A stretch of DNA of 25,532 nt, taken from NCBI GenBank assembly GCA_035762175.1, contig DASTPP010000292.1:1-25532 (forward strand). The letters run 5' to 3'. A model generated the notes under the pieces. The model did not search any database and was not told the origin of the DNA. It saw only the letters and a program-made list of their open reading frames with translations. This document shows, one piece after another, positions 7,421-16,848 of the stretch. Position 1 is the first letter of the stretch. Every line of letters starts with the position of its first letter. The DNA is from DASTPP01 sp035762175 (GTDB taxonomy: Bacteria; Myxococcota_A; Polyangia; Polyangiales; Polyangiaceae). The position numbers were made by a program, and so were the translations under genes.

Positions 7421-7916
7421 AGGTCTTCACGTGCAGGCGCGCCCGCGCCGCCTCGGCGATGGCCTCGTGGTTCTTCAGCGCCGTCGCCACGGCCTGCCGC
7501 TCGGCCCGGCCGCCGATGAGCGGCAGGTGCGCGGTCGCCTCGCCCTCGAGCCGGAAGCTGACCGCCCACTCTTCGTCGACGATCGAGAAAGTGCCGCCCG
7601 AGTGAAACTGCTTTTCGAGCACGCTCGGCACCGTGCGCCAGGTGCCGCGGTGCTGGGCGAAGTCGTACTCGGTGTGCTCGTCAAAGTGAAAGGCCGACGC
7701 GGGCACCAGGGCCGAAAAAGGCGCGGGGATCGCGCCGCGGGCGTGCACGCGCAACGTGCGGCGCAGGCGATCGCCCGTGCGCGTCGCGCGGACGACCTCG
7801 CGCTCGTAGCCGAGGCGCGCGAAGACCTCGCGGTTGAACTCGTCGTCGAGCAGGTAGAGCGACTCGACCTCGTCGAGCCGCGCGCCCTCGAAGCGGTGGC
7901 ATAGTTCGATTCGCAT
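7419..7916 (-). CDS. DUF2505 family protein
   Basis: 165-aa protein from ATG 7916. It begins MRIELCHRFEGARLDEVESLYL and has LDDEFNREVFARLGYEREVV, an RRTLRVHARGAIPAPFSALV segment and FSIVDEEWAVSFRLEGEATAHL, which fit DUF2505 proteins, a START/SRPBCC-like fold thought to bind small hydrophobic ligands; no ligand is known. An upstream in-frame ATG at 7973 would add 19 residues lacking family character, so 7916 is chosen. An AAAGGGAC stretch upstream may act as ribosome binding site. The stop codon coincides with the outer end of the palindromic element, so the last residues may have been set by that insertion. The C terminus (LHVKT) follows an Ala-rich helix. Function unknown; family call moderately sure. 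Confidence 0.8.
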   Translation of the reverse strand: MRIELCHRFEGARLDEVESLYLLDDEFNREVFARLGYEREVVRATRTGDRLRRTLRVHARGAIPAPFSALVPASAFHFDEHTEYDFAQHRGTWRTVPSVLEKQFHSGGTFSIVDEEWAVSFRLEGEATAHLPLIGGRAERQAVATALKNHEAIAEAARARLHVKT

Positions 7917-8026
7917 CTCGGGGCCCGTCCCTTTCGTGCGAGGCGGCTTATCAGCCGGCGGCCACACCTTCAAGGGACCCCGGGGCGGGGGCCCCCGTCG
8001 GCCTGGCGGCGCGGCGCCGGCGCGCC

Positions 8027-8803
8027 TCAGCGGCCGTAGGCCCGGTAGAAGAAGTAGGCCGTGATGGCCCAGCCCACGGCGGCGACGGCGGGCCGGACGT
8101 AGCGCGCGTCGACGCGGCGCGCGGCGGCCGCGCCCGCGTAGCCGCCCGCGGTGGCGGCGACCGCCATGGGCAGGGCGGCGCGCCAGACGATGGCGCCCGA
8201 GGCGACGAAGGTGACGACGGCCGCGCCGTTCATCAAGAGCGCGAAGAGGTTCTTCTGCGCGTTCATCGCGTTCAGGTCGCGCTGGCCGAGCAGCACGAAG
8301 GCCGCGAGCATCATGAAGCCGATGCCGCCGCCGAAGTAGCCGCCGTAGACGCCGATGGCGAGCTGCACGAGCGTGACCGCGAGGGGCGAGGGCCCGCCGG
8401 CCTCGGCGCCGTCCGGGCGCCGGGCGCGCAGCCGGCGGGTGAGGGGGCCGCCGAAGGTGAAGACCGCGGTGGCGACGAGCACGAGGAAGGGCACGAGCCC
8501 GTCGAAGACCCGCGTCGGCGTGCGCAAGAGCAAGATGGCGCCGAGCGCTCCGCCGACGAGGCTCGCGGCGCTCGAGGCGACGAGCCCGCCGCGGTCGAGC
8601 CCGATGTCGCGCCGGTAGGCGAGCGCGCCGGCGGCGCTGGCGGGCCAGAGCGCGACGGTGCTCGTGGCATTCGCCTCGATCGACCCGAGGCCCGCGAAGA
8701 CGACGAGCGAAGGGAAGGTGAAGAAGCTGCCGCCGCCCGCGACGGCGTTGAGCGCGCCGGCCACGAGGGCCGCGCCGACGGGCAGCCAGAGGTCGGGGGT
8801 CAC
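8027..8803 (-). CDS. TauE/SafE family (DUF81) anion exporter
   Basis: 258-aa polytopic inner-membrane protein. The N-terminal ALVAGALNAVAGGGSFFTFP block is the family signature, repeated in the second half as AIGVYGGYFGGGIGFMMLAAF, and there are about eight hydrophobic segments. TauE/SafE proteins export sulfite, sulfoacetate or related organic anions; the substrate here is not known. The start is GTG 8803, whose GTGA overlaps the TGA stop of the SUMF1 lipoprotein gene, so the two are translationally coupled. The cytosolic loop between halves (about RRLRARRPDGAEAGG) is short and basic. The downstream DUF2505 gene begins 110 bases beyond its stop on the same strand and may be a separate unit. 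Confidence 0.9.
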   Translation of the reverse strand: MTPDLWLPVGAALVAGALNAVAGGGSFFTFPSLVVFAGLGSIEANATSTVALWPASAAGALAYRRDIGLDRGGLVASSAASLVGGALGAILLLRTPTRVFDGLVPFLVLVATAVFTFGGPLTRRLRARRPDGAEAGGPSPLAVTLVQLAIGVYGGYFGGGIGFMMLAAFVLLGQRDLNAMNAQKNLFALLMNGAAVVTFVASGAIVWRAALPMAVAATAGGYAGAAAARRVDARYVRPAVAAVGWAITAYFFYRAYGR

Positions 8804-9807
8804 GGGGAAGGGCTCGGGCCCGCTTCGGGCCGGTCTTTCGGGGGGGCGCCCGGGCCCGCTTCGGGCCCGTCGTTCGCGCAGCGGAAGCCGCTCATCACGA
8901 GACGATAGCGGGCCGCGTGGTGCACGCGGTTGCTCGCGCGCAGCCCCGGCCCATCGTAGTTGAAGGCGCCGCCGCGCAGCACCCGCTCGCACTCGGTCGG
9001 GATGGGGTTCGTGCCCGTGAAGCCCCGGCGCCCCTCGCGCCGGAGCTCGTTCTGCGCCTCGAGGATCTCGTCGCAGCTGCCCGGCTTGCCCTCGGCGGCG
9101 CCCGGGCGGCGGTAGGCGTAGGGGTCGTAGGGGTCGGCGACCCACTCCCAGACGTTGCCGGCGAGATCGAGGTGGCCGTAGGGGCCGCGCCCCGCGGGCC
9201 GCGAGCCCACCTCGGCCGTCGGGCCCTCGGAGAACACGGCGCGCTCGTGCGTCGGCGGCTCGTCGCCCCAGGGGAAGCGCCGCCCGTCGTCGCCGCGCGC
9301 CGCGCGCTCCCACTCGGCCTCGGTCGGCAGGCGCTTGCCGACGAAGGCGCAGTAGGCGACCGCGTCGTCCCAGGAGACGGCGCTGATGGGCTGGCGCGGC
9401 TTGCGGTAGAGCCGGTCTTCGCCCAGCTTGTTCACCGCGGCGCTCTTCGGATCGTGGGGCCGGCACTTGCCCGCGTCGACGCAGCGCCCGTACGCCTCGT
9501 TGGTCACCTCGGTCTCGTCGAGGAAGAACCCGCGCAGCGTGACCGGGTGCGCGGGGCGCTCGTCGTCTTGCCCGCCCTTGTCGGCCCCCATGGTGAAGGT
9601 GCCGCCCGGCACCCAGAGCATGCCCGGCGGCGCCTCGGGGGGCGCGGCCGAGGCCGCCGCCGCGGCGGGCGCCGCGGCCGACGCCGAGGCGAGCGGCGCC
9701 GAGGGCTCGGCCGGGGGGCGCGCCGAGGGGGCCTCGACGGGCGCGGGCGGGGCGGGGGGCGCGGAGCAGGCCGCGAGCAGGGCGATCGAGAGGGCGGCGC
9801 GTCGCAT
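8800..9807 (-). CDS. SUMF1/FGE-fold lipoprotein lacking FGE catalytic cysteines
   Basis: 335-aa exported protein. It has a lipoprotein signal peptide with lipobox LAAC (Cys14), an Ala/Pro-rich linker to about residue 60, then a formylglycine-generating-enzyme-sulfatase domain: MLWVPGGTFTMGADKGG, HPVTLRGFFLDETEVTNEAYGRC, QPISAVSWDDAVAYCAFVGKRLPTEAEWERAARG, LDLAGNVWEWVADPYDPY, RVLRGGAFNYDGPG, and GFRCAND. True FGE has a Cys pair five residues apart just after the RGGS motif; here those positions are occupied by Tyr and Leu, so it should not convert sulfatase Cys to formylglycine. Such domains are common in Myxococcota as ligand-binding or partner modules. It precedes and overlaps the TauE/SafE exporter gene. 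A TACAAG box 12 bases before ATG 9807 is a plausible -10. Confidence 0.9.
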   Translation of the reverse strand: MRRAALSIALLAACSAPPAPPAPVEAPSARPPAEPSAPLASASAAAPAAAAASAAPPEAPPGMLWVPGGTFTMGADKGGQDDERPAHPVTLRGFFLDETEVTNEAYGRCVDAGKCRPHDPKSAAVNKLGEDRLYRKPRQPISAVSWDDAVAYCAFVGKRLPTEAEWERAARGDDGRRFPWGDEPPTHERAVFSEGPTAEVGSRPAGRGPYGHLDLAGNVWEWVADPYDPYAYRRPGAAEGKPGSCDEILEAQNELRREGRRGFTGTNPIPTECERVLRGGAFNYDGPGLRASNRVHHAARYRLVMSGFRCANDGPEAGPGAPPKDRPEAGPSPSP

Positions 9808-9941
9808 GCGCGAGGCGCCCTTGTACGGTCGGCGCGCGCCGCTGTCGACTCAGGGGTGCGGTCGCGGCAACTCGGCGCCGCCGCGGGCTGCCCATCGGCG
9901 GCGGACGGCCCGGCGGGGGAGGCCCCCGACCCGAAGGGTGC

Positions 9942-9947
9942 TACCCT
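9942..9947 (+). promoter_or_regulatory. -10 box for the diiron protein gene, leaderless start
   Basis: TACCCT (in GTGCTACCCTGTG) ends 8 bases before ATG 9956. No convincing -35 or Shine-Dalgarno sequence is visible. The divergent SUMF1 gene begins at 9807. Confidence 0.45.
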
Positions 9948-9955
9948 GTGCCACC

Positions 9956-10894
9956 ATGTTGCTGAGCCGCGAAGAAATGCACTTTACCTTTGGCGGGGCC
10001 AAGCTCGACCCCGTCCGCGACCGCGACCTGCTCGCCTGGATGATGAACCAGTTTCTCTATGGCGAGGTGACGGGCATTCAAATTGGCCACTGGCTTTACG
10101 AGGCGCCCGATCTCGACGCCGCCCGCTTTCTCTCGCGGCAGGCGGTCGAAGAGTTTCAGCACGTCGGTAACTTTTTGCGCATCTTCGAGATCCTCGGCGT
10201 CAAGCCGGGGCCGGCGCACCCGGTCGTGCGCTTTCTGGCGACGGGCATGATGGGCGGCAGCTGGCACGAGCACGTCGCGCTCGAGATGGCCATCGGCGAG
10301 GGGCTGGTGCTCCAGGCGTTTTATGCGCTCATCGAGCTCGTCGACGAGCCCGAGATCGTGTCGATCTTGCAGCGGGGGGTGCGCCAAGAAGAGGCGCACG
10401 TCGACTTCGGCGAGCGGCGCACGATGCTCGCGGTCGAAGCGCGCCCGGAGCTCCGGCGGCCGCTGCTCGGCCTCGCGCTCGTCAGCCTCTTCGCCGTCGG
10501 CCGCCTGGCCCGCTACATGGAGACGCGGCTGCCCCGCGAGCACGAGGCGCTGCGGCAGCTGCCCGCCTTCCTCGGGCACACGGTGCGCTGCGCCGAGCTG
10601 CGGCTGCGGCGCATGGGCCTGCTCGCGCGGCCGCTCGACGAGCTCTCGGGCCTCGAGCGGGCGCGCCTCGTGGCCGAGGCGTACGCGTTCAAGGCGCGCG
10701 AGGCGGCGCGCGAGGCGGCGCGCGCGCCCTTGCGCCTCGTGCCGGGCTTCGGGCAAAAGCGCCTGACCGAGACGTACCTCGCCGACCCGGCGCTGACGCG
10801 CCCCTCGCCGCAACGCCAGCGCGAGGCGGCGCCCGAGGGCTCCGGGCGCGAGGCCGAGCGCGCCGCGGCGGCCGAGGCGGAGGCGCTGTCCTGA
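9956..10894 (+). CDS. Ferritin-like diiron protein
   Basis: 312-aa soluble protein. The first half has the paired four-helix-bundle iron ligands: Glu37 (GEVTGIQIGHWLY), Glu66-x-x-His69 (AVEEFQHVGNFLRIFEILG), Glu115 (AIGEGLVLQAFY) and Glu145-x-x-His148 (RQEEAHVDFGE). This E...ExxH...E...ExxH set is that of ferritin-like diiron oxidases, hydroxylases and rubrerythrin-type proteins. The second half is Arg/Leu/Ala-rich and helical, with a low-complexity Ala/Glu tail, and resembles no family I can name. Reaction unknown: hydroxylation, desaturation or iron/peroxide handling are all possible. It starts at the likely leaderless ATG 9956 and is followed 51 bases later by the PLP enzyme, probably in one transcript. 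Confidence 0.8.
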   Translation: MLLSREEMHFTFGGAKLDPVRDRDLLAWMMNQFLYGEVTGIQIGHWLYEAPDLDAARFLSRQAVEEFQHVGNFLRIFEILGVKPGPAHPVVRFLATGMMGGSWHEHVALEMAIGEGLVLQAFYALIELVDEPEIVSILQRGVRQEEAHVDFGERRTMLAVEARPELRRPLLGLALVSLFAVGRLARYMETRLPREHEALRQLPAFLGHTVRCAELRLRRMGLLARPLDELSGLERARLVAEAYAFKAREAAREAARAPLRLVPGFGQKRLTETYLADPALTRPSPQRQREAAPEGSGREAERAAAAEAEALS

Positions 10895-10938
10895 GCGAGG
10901 GCGCGCCCTGCGGCCGGGCCGCCGGCGCCGGCGCGCGG

Positions 10939-11115
10939 CGAGCGCGTGCCCGAGGCGCGGCAGCCTTCGGGGGGCGAGCGCTTGCCTGAGGCGCGGCGGC
11001 CGCCGGGGGGCGAGCGCGTGCCCGAGGCGGGGCAGCCTTCGGGGGGCGAGCGCGTGCCCGAGGCGGGGCGGCCGTCGGGGGGCGAGCGCGTGCCCGAGGC
11101 GCTGCGGCCCGCGAA
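10939..11115 (+). repeat. 36-bp tandem repeat at the start of the PLP-enzyme gene
   Basis: Units begin at 10939, 10975, 11011, 11047 and 11083 (last one partial), each starting CGAGCGCGTGCCCGAGGC with small variation and ending in a G run. In frame they read as a 12-residue unit like VPEAGQPSGGER. Each unit has an in-frame GTG (10946, 11018, 11054, 11090) or TTG (10982), so the array multiplies possible start codons. Confidence 0.9.
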
Positions 11116-12184
11116 GCGCGAGCCCTTGCTCTTCGGTGAGCTGCCCGAGCTCGCGCGCCTGCCCTTCTTGCCGCTCTTGCACGGGCCGACGCCGGTCGAG
11201 CCGATGCGCGGGCTCGAGGGCTACTTCGGCCGGGGCGGGCTCTGGGTGAAGCGCGACGATCTCGCGTCGCCGCTTTACGGCGGCAACAAGGTGCGAAAGT
11301 TCGAGTTTTTGCTGGCCGACGCGCTCGACCGGGGGGCGCGCGGGCTCTGGACGGTGGGGGGCCTCGCCTCGACGCAGGTGACGGCGACGGCGCTCTTCGG
11401 CCGCGCGCTCGGGCTGCCGGTGCGGGCGCTGCTCTTCGACCAGGCGATGACCCGCTTCGGCCGCCACGCCCTGCTCGCCGACCGCGCGGCGGGCGCCGAG
11501 CTCATCTATGGCGGGCCCCTGCCGCTCGCCGCGCTCTCGGCGCTGGGCGAGGCGGCCTTCGGCCCGCGGGGCTACGCCCTGGTCGCGCCCGGCGCCTCGA
11601 CGCCGCGGCCGAACGCGGGCTTCGTCGATGGTGCATTTGAGCTCGCCGAGCAGGTCCGTCGTGGCGAAATGCCCCGTCCCGATGCGGTCGTCGTGCCGGC
11701 CGGCAGCGGCGGGACGGTGGCGGGGCTCGCGCTCGGCTTCGCCTACCTCGGTTGGCCGACGGAGGTGATCGGCGTGCGCATCACCTCGCGCCTCGTCTGC
11801 CACGGGCCCTGGGTTCGGGCGCTCGGCGAGGCGACGGCGCGAGCGCTCGAGCGGGCGGCGCCGCGCTTCGGGCGGCCGGGGCGCGGGCCCTTGCGGCTGC
11901 GCGTCGAGCACCGCGCGGCCGGCCGCGGCTACGGCGAGCCGACGGCCGAGGCGCGCGAGGGGGCGCGGCGGCTGGTCGAGGTAACGGGCTACGAGGGCGA
12001 GGTGACGTACTCGGGCAAGGCGCTCGCGGCGCTGCGCCGGCTCGCGGCCGAGCCCGAGTACGCCCGAAAGACGCTGCTCTTCTGGAACACGCTGACCCGC
12101 GTCCCGCCGCCGGCCGAGGGGGTGGGCCCGTCAGACCTGAGCCCACCTCTGCGCCGCCGTTGGCATATGCCCCTCGTCGCCTGA
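10946..12184 (+). CDS. D-cysteine desulfhydrase / ACC deaminase-like PLP enzyme
   Basis: Fold type II pyridoxal-phosphate enzyme of up to 412 aa. Visible motifs: LWVKRDDLASPLYGGNKVRKFEF with the PLP Lys115 (numbering from 10946), a GGLASTQVTATALFGRALGLPV block, and the phosphate-binding loop PAGSGGTVAGLALG. The order and spacing match DcyD/ACC-deaminase proteins, which deaminate D-cysteine or aminocyclopropane carboxylate. The usual QSNH(A/V)R motif is changed to ASTQVT; the Ser position is kept but the Asn is lost, so the substrate may differ. The first about 50 residues come from the 36-bp repeat and are not part of the family; the real start may be any of GTG 10946, 11018, 11054 or 11090, and 11090 (364 aa) would give a length nearer the family. 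It follows the diiron gene by 51 bases. Confidence 0.85.
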   Translation: MPEARQPSGGERLPEARRPPGGERVPEAGQPSGGERVPEAGRPSGGERVPEALRPAKREPLLFGELPELARLPFLPLLHGPTPVEPMRGLEGYFGRGGLWVKRDDLASPLYGGNKVRKFEFLLADALDRGARGLWTVGGLASTQVTATALFGRALGLPVRALLFDQAMTRFGRHALLADRAAGAELIYGGPLPLAALSALGEAAFGPRGYALVAPGASTPRPNAGFVDGAFELAEQVRRGEMPRPDAVVVPAGSGGTVAGLALGFAYLGWPTEVIGVRITSRLVCHGPWVRALGEATARALERAAPRFGRPGRGPLRLRVEHRAAGRGYGEPTAEAREGARRLVEVTGYEGEVTYSGKALAALRRLAAEPEYARKTLLFWNTLTRVPPPAEGVGPSDLSPPLRRRWHMPLVA

Positions 12185-12340
12185 GGGCGGGGGTCCGAGG
12201 CGGGCACGGGTTGTGCCCCCGATTGAGCTCCGTAGAGGTAGAGGCGAGGGCACGGACCGCGCTACGCTCGCCGGAGGGCGGGCGTCCGGCGCCATCCGGC
12301 GCGCGCCCCGCCTGTTGCCCGATACGGAGGCACCTTCACC
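12185..12340 (+). promoter_or_regulatory. glmS leader: possible promoter and strong ribosome binding site
   Basis: GGAGG at 12326-12330 lies 10 bases before ATG 12341, a strong Shine-Dalgarno sequence, so glmS is not leaderless. A possible promoter is TTGTGC (12211-12216) and TAGAGG (12233-12238) with a 16-base spacer; a TACGCT at 12263-12268 is an alternative -10. I see no glmS ribozyme-like structure. Confidence 0.4.
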
Positions 12341-14173
<1,833 letters not shown>

Positions 14174-14220
14174 CGGGCGGGCGCGCGGGCGCGCGGGGGC
14201 GCCGCCGGCCGCCGGGGGGG

Positions 14221-14364
14221 CCGGCCGGGGGGCCGAGGGCGCGGGCCGGGGGGCCGAGGGCGCGAGCCGGAAGGGGGGGCCAGGGGCGCGGGCCGGAAGG
14301 GGGGGCCAGGGGCGCGGGCCGGAAGGGCTGGCAGGGGCGTGGGCCGTGGGAGGGGCGGGCGGGG
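14221..14364 (+). repeat. G-rich tandem repeat between glmS and hisD
   Basis: Five to six imperfect units of about 21-26 bases. The clearest are two 26-base copies starting CCGGAAGGGGGGGCCAGGGG, preceded by two copies starting CCGGGGGGCCGAGGGC. The strand is almost only G and C with long G runs, which could form G-quadruplexes in non-template DNA. The rest of the gap (14174-14424) has a possible -10 TAGAAG near 14370 and the hisD ribosome binding site GAGGAAAAG just before 14425. Confidence 0.75.
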
Positions 14365-14424
14365 CGTGCTAGAAGGCCAGCGCGACCGGCGCCCTGCCGC
14401 GCCGGCGCGACGAGGAAAAGCGCC

Positions 14425-15714
14425 GTGACGACCGACCTCCTTCGCACCTACGAAAGCCCCTCGCCCGCGTTCGACGAAGCCCTCGGGGCGCTGCGCCACC
14501 GGGGCGTGGCCGACCTCGCCCGGGTCGAGCCCGAGGTGCGCGCCATCCTCGAGGGGGTGCGGCGGGGCGGCGACGAGGCCGTCTTGGGTTACGGCGAGCG
14601 CTTCGACGGGCGGCGCGCCTCGCCGCTGGTCTTGCGCCCCTACGACGGCGAGGGGGCGCTCGGGCGGCTCGACCGGCGGCTCGCCGACGCGCTGCGCGAG
14701 GCGGCCGAGCGCATCCGCGTGTTCCACGAGCGGCAGCGCGAGCCCGGCTTCCGCTACGAGTCGGGCGGCGTGGCGCTCGGCCAGCGGGTGCGGCCCGTCG
14801 CGCGCGCGGGCGTCTACGCCCCGGGCGGCAAGGCGCGCTACCCGAGCAGCGTGCTGATGGCGGCGATCCCCGCGCGGGTGGCGGGGGTGGCCGAGATCAT
14901 CGTGGCGACGCCGGGGCCCGACGATCTGGTGCTCGCGGCCTGCCACCTCGCGGGCGTCTCGGCCGTGGTCGACGCGGGCGGCGCGCAGGCCGTCGGCGCG
15001 CTCGCCTACGGCACCGAGTCGGTGCCGCGGGTCGACAAGATCGTGGGCCCGGGCAACCTCTACGTGACGTGCGCCAAGCGGCTGGTGCTCGGGCACGTGT
15101 CGATCGACGGGCTGGCGGGTCCGAGCGAGATCGTGGTGGTCGCCGACCACACGGCCGACCCGGCGCTCGTGGCGGCCGACCTGCTCTCGCAGGCCGAGCA
15201 CGACGAAGAGGCGTACCCGCTGCTCGTCACGAGCGAGCCCGGGCTGCCGGCGCGCGTCGCCGCCGAGCTCGCGCGCCAGCTCGCCGCGCTGCCGCGCGAG
15301 CCCATCGCGCGCGCCTCGCTGCTCGCGCACGGCGCGGCCTTCGTGGTGCCCTCGCGCGAGCGGCTCATCGCGGTGGCGTCCGAGCTCGCGGTCGAGCACG
15401 TGGCGCTGCACGTCGATGGGGCCGACGAGGCCTTCGAGCAGATGGGCCCGATGGGGGCGGCGTTCGTGGGGCACGCGACGCCCGAGGCCGCGGGCGACTA
15501 CGTGGCGGGGCCCTCGCACGTCTTGCCGACCGGCGGCGCGGTGCGCTTCGGCAGCCCCCTCGGCGTCTACGACTTCGTCACGCGCGCCTCGTACGTGCGC
15601 TACTCGCCCGAGGCGCTGCGGGCGCAGGCCGAGACCATCACCGCGCTGGCGCGCGCCGAGGGCCTCGAGGCGCACGCGCGCGCGGTCGAGCTGCGGGTCG
15701 GGCGCGGGGGCTGA
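14425..15714 (+). CDS. hisD: Histidinol dehydrogenase
   Basis: Last step of histidine synthesis: zinc- and NAD-dependent oxidation of L-histidinol to histidine. The 429-aa protein has AGVYAPGGKARYPSSVLM, the VVDAGGAQAVGALAYGTESV block, KIVGPGNLYVT, GPSEI (232-236), SQAEHDEEAYPLL with zinc ligands (256-260), the catalytic Glu-His pair in ELAVEHVALHV, and AGPSHVLPTGGAVRFGSPLGVYDF. The start GTG 14425 follows a GAGGAAAAG ribosome binding site by 4-5 bases. No other his gene is in the window, so this gene stands outside a his operon here. Its stop is separated by a single base from the stop of the convergent glycosyltransferase gene. Confidence 0.97.
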   Translation: MTTDLLRTYESPSPAFDEALGALRHRGVADLARVEPEVRAILEGVRRGGDEAVLGYGERFDGRRASPLVLRPYDGEGALGRLDRRLADALREAAERIRVFHERQREPGFRYESGGVALGQRVRPVARAGVYAPGGKARYPSSVLMAAIPARVAGVAEIIVATPGPDDLVLAACHLAGVSAVVDAGGAQAVGALAYGTESVPRVDKIVGPGNLYVTCAKRLVLGHVSIDGLAGPSEIVVVADHTADPALVAADLLSQAEHDEEAYPLLVTSEPGLPARVAAELARQLAALPREPIARASLLAHGAAFVVPSRERLIAVASELAVEHVALHVDGADEAFEQMGPMGAAFVGHATPEAAGDYVAGPSHVLPTGGAVRFGSPLGVYDFVTRASYVRYSPEALRAQAETITALARAEGLEAHARAVELRVGRGG

Positions 15715-15715
15715 T

Positions 15716-16834
15716 TCAGGCGGCGCGGCCGGCGGCGCGCGAGGGGCGCAGGGCGTCGATGGCCTCGAGGATGTCGCCGGCGGCGTTCGGGCGGCCGCGG
15801 GCCCGGGCCCGCGCGGCCATGGGGGCGAGCAGCCCTTCAGCGCGCAGGCGGGCGAGCTCGGCCCCGACGTCGCGGGCGTCGCAGCCGACGCCGGCGCCCC
15901 ACTCGACGAGGGCCTCTTCGTTGCCGGCCTCTTGGCCCGGACAGGTGCCGACGGCGACGAGGGGGCGGCCCGCGGCGAGGCACTCGCTCATCGTCAGGCC
16001 GCCCGGCTTGCCGACGACGACGTGGGCGCGCTGCAGGCGGGCGGGCATGTCGTCGACGAAGCCGTCGACGACGGCGTTCAGGCCGCGCCGGGCGGCGTAG
16101 CGCCGCGCGCGCCGCACGAGGTTGGGGCGGTTGCCGCAGACGACGTCGACCGCGAGGTCGGGCACGCGGCGCAGGCCCCGCAGCACGTCGCGCACGGGGC
16201 CGACGCCGAAGCCGCCGCTGGTCAGGAGCACCGAGAGCGGCTCGCCGGGCCCCGGCCCCGCGAAGGGCGCGGCGCGCCCGAAGGCCGGGCGCACGGGGAT
16301 GCCGGTCTCGGCCACGCGCGCGCCGTGCAGGCCGTGGCGGGCGAGATCTCGGGGGGCGCGCCCGGGCGGCGCGCAGTAGAGGTCGACGCCCGGGGCGGAC
16401 CAGACCGCGTGCGCCACGTAGTCGGTCACCACGGCGACGACCGGGGCGCCGAGGGCCCCTTCGAGGCGCATGCGGCCGAGCGCGACGAGGGGGTTGAAGT
16501 GGGTGCAGACGACGGCCGAGGGGTTTCGGGCGAGGACGAAGTCGCGCAGCTCTTTGCCGAGGCTCGGGTCGAGGGCCGAGCGCAGCTGGTCGCGCACCGG
16601 GTCGGGGCGGTTCGAGAGGGCGAAGGCCCCGCCGTAGAGCGCGGGCGCGTAGCCCGAGCCGAGCAGGTGCGTCTCGACGTACGCCTTGGCGTACCACTTC
16701 GGCCCGAGCGAGAGCGCGTCGACCAGCTCGACGTCGAGGCCCCGCGCGCGCGCGGCCTCTTGCAGCGCGAGGGCGGCGGCGCGGTGCCCGCCGCCGGCCG
16801 AGACGTAAAACACCAGAAGGGGGGGACGGCCCAT
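15716..16834 (-). CDS. MGDG synthase/MurG-type glycosyltransferase
   Basis: 372-aa GT28-family enzyme. The N-terminal MGDG-synthase domain has LLVFYVSAGGGHRAAALALQ (glycine-rich membrane-side loop), WYAKAYVETHLLGSG, and NPSAVVCTHFNPLVALGRMR. The C-terminal nucleotide-sugar domain has SVLLTSGGFGVGPVRDVL, VVCGNRPNLVRRARR, GFVDDMPARLQRAHVVVGKPGGLTMSECLAAGRPLV and PGQEAGNEEAL. Family members transfer glucose or galactose from a UDP-sugar to diacylglycerol or a similar lipid at the inner face of the membrane; the sugar and acceptor here are not known. It has a strong ribosome binding site AGGAGG 8 bases before ATG 16834. It is followed tail-to-tail by hisD. The C terminus is Arg/Ala-rich. Confidence 0.9.
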   Translation of the reverse strand: MGRPPLLVFYVSAGGGHRAAALALQEAARARGLDVELVDALSLGPKWYAKAYVETHLLGSGYAPALYGGAFALSNRPDPVRDQLRSALDPSLGKELRDFVLARNPSAVVCTHFNPLVALGRMRLEGALGAPVVAVVTDYVAHAVWSAPGVDLYCAPPGRAPRDLARHGLHGARVAETGIPVRPAFGRAAPFAGPGPGEPLSVLLTSGGFGVGPVRDVLRGLRRVPDLAVDVVCGNRPNLVRRARRYAARRGLNAVVDGFVDDMPARLQRAHVVVGKPGGLTMSECLAAGRPLVAVGTCPGQEAGNEEALVEWGAGVGCDARDVGAELARLRAEGLLAPMAARARARGRPNAAGDILEAIDALRPSRAAGRAA

Positions 16835-16842
16835 GCGCAGTG

Positions 16843-16848
16843 CCTCCT
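16843..16848 (-). promoter_or_regulatory. Strong Shine-Dalgarno AGGAGG of the glycosyltransferase gene
   Basis: The plus strand reads CCTCCT at 16843-16848, which is AGGAGG on the coding strand, 8 bases before ATG 16834. It is a perfect match to the anti-Shine-Dalgarno and fixes the start. It contrasts with the many genes here that have no ribosome binding site. Confidence 0.85.

Noticed and set aside
8800..9807. Active formylglycine-generating enzyme for sulfatases.
   Set aside because: The two catalytic cysteines after the RGGS-like motif are replaced, and no sulfatase gene is nearby.
12185..12340. glmS ribozyme.
   Set aside because: No matching core was recognised, the element is chiefly known from Firmicutes, and a normal promoter and Shine-Dalgarno sequence are present.
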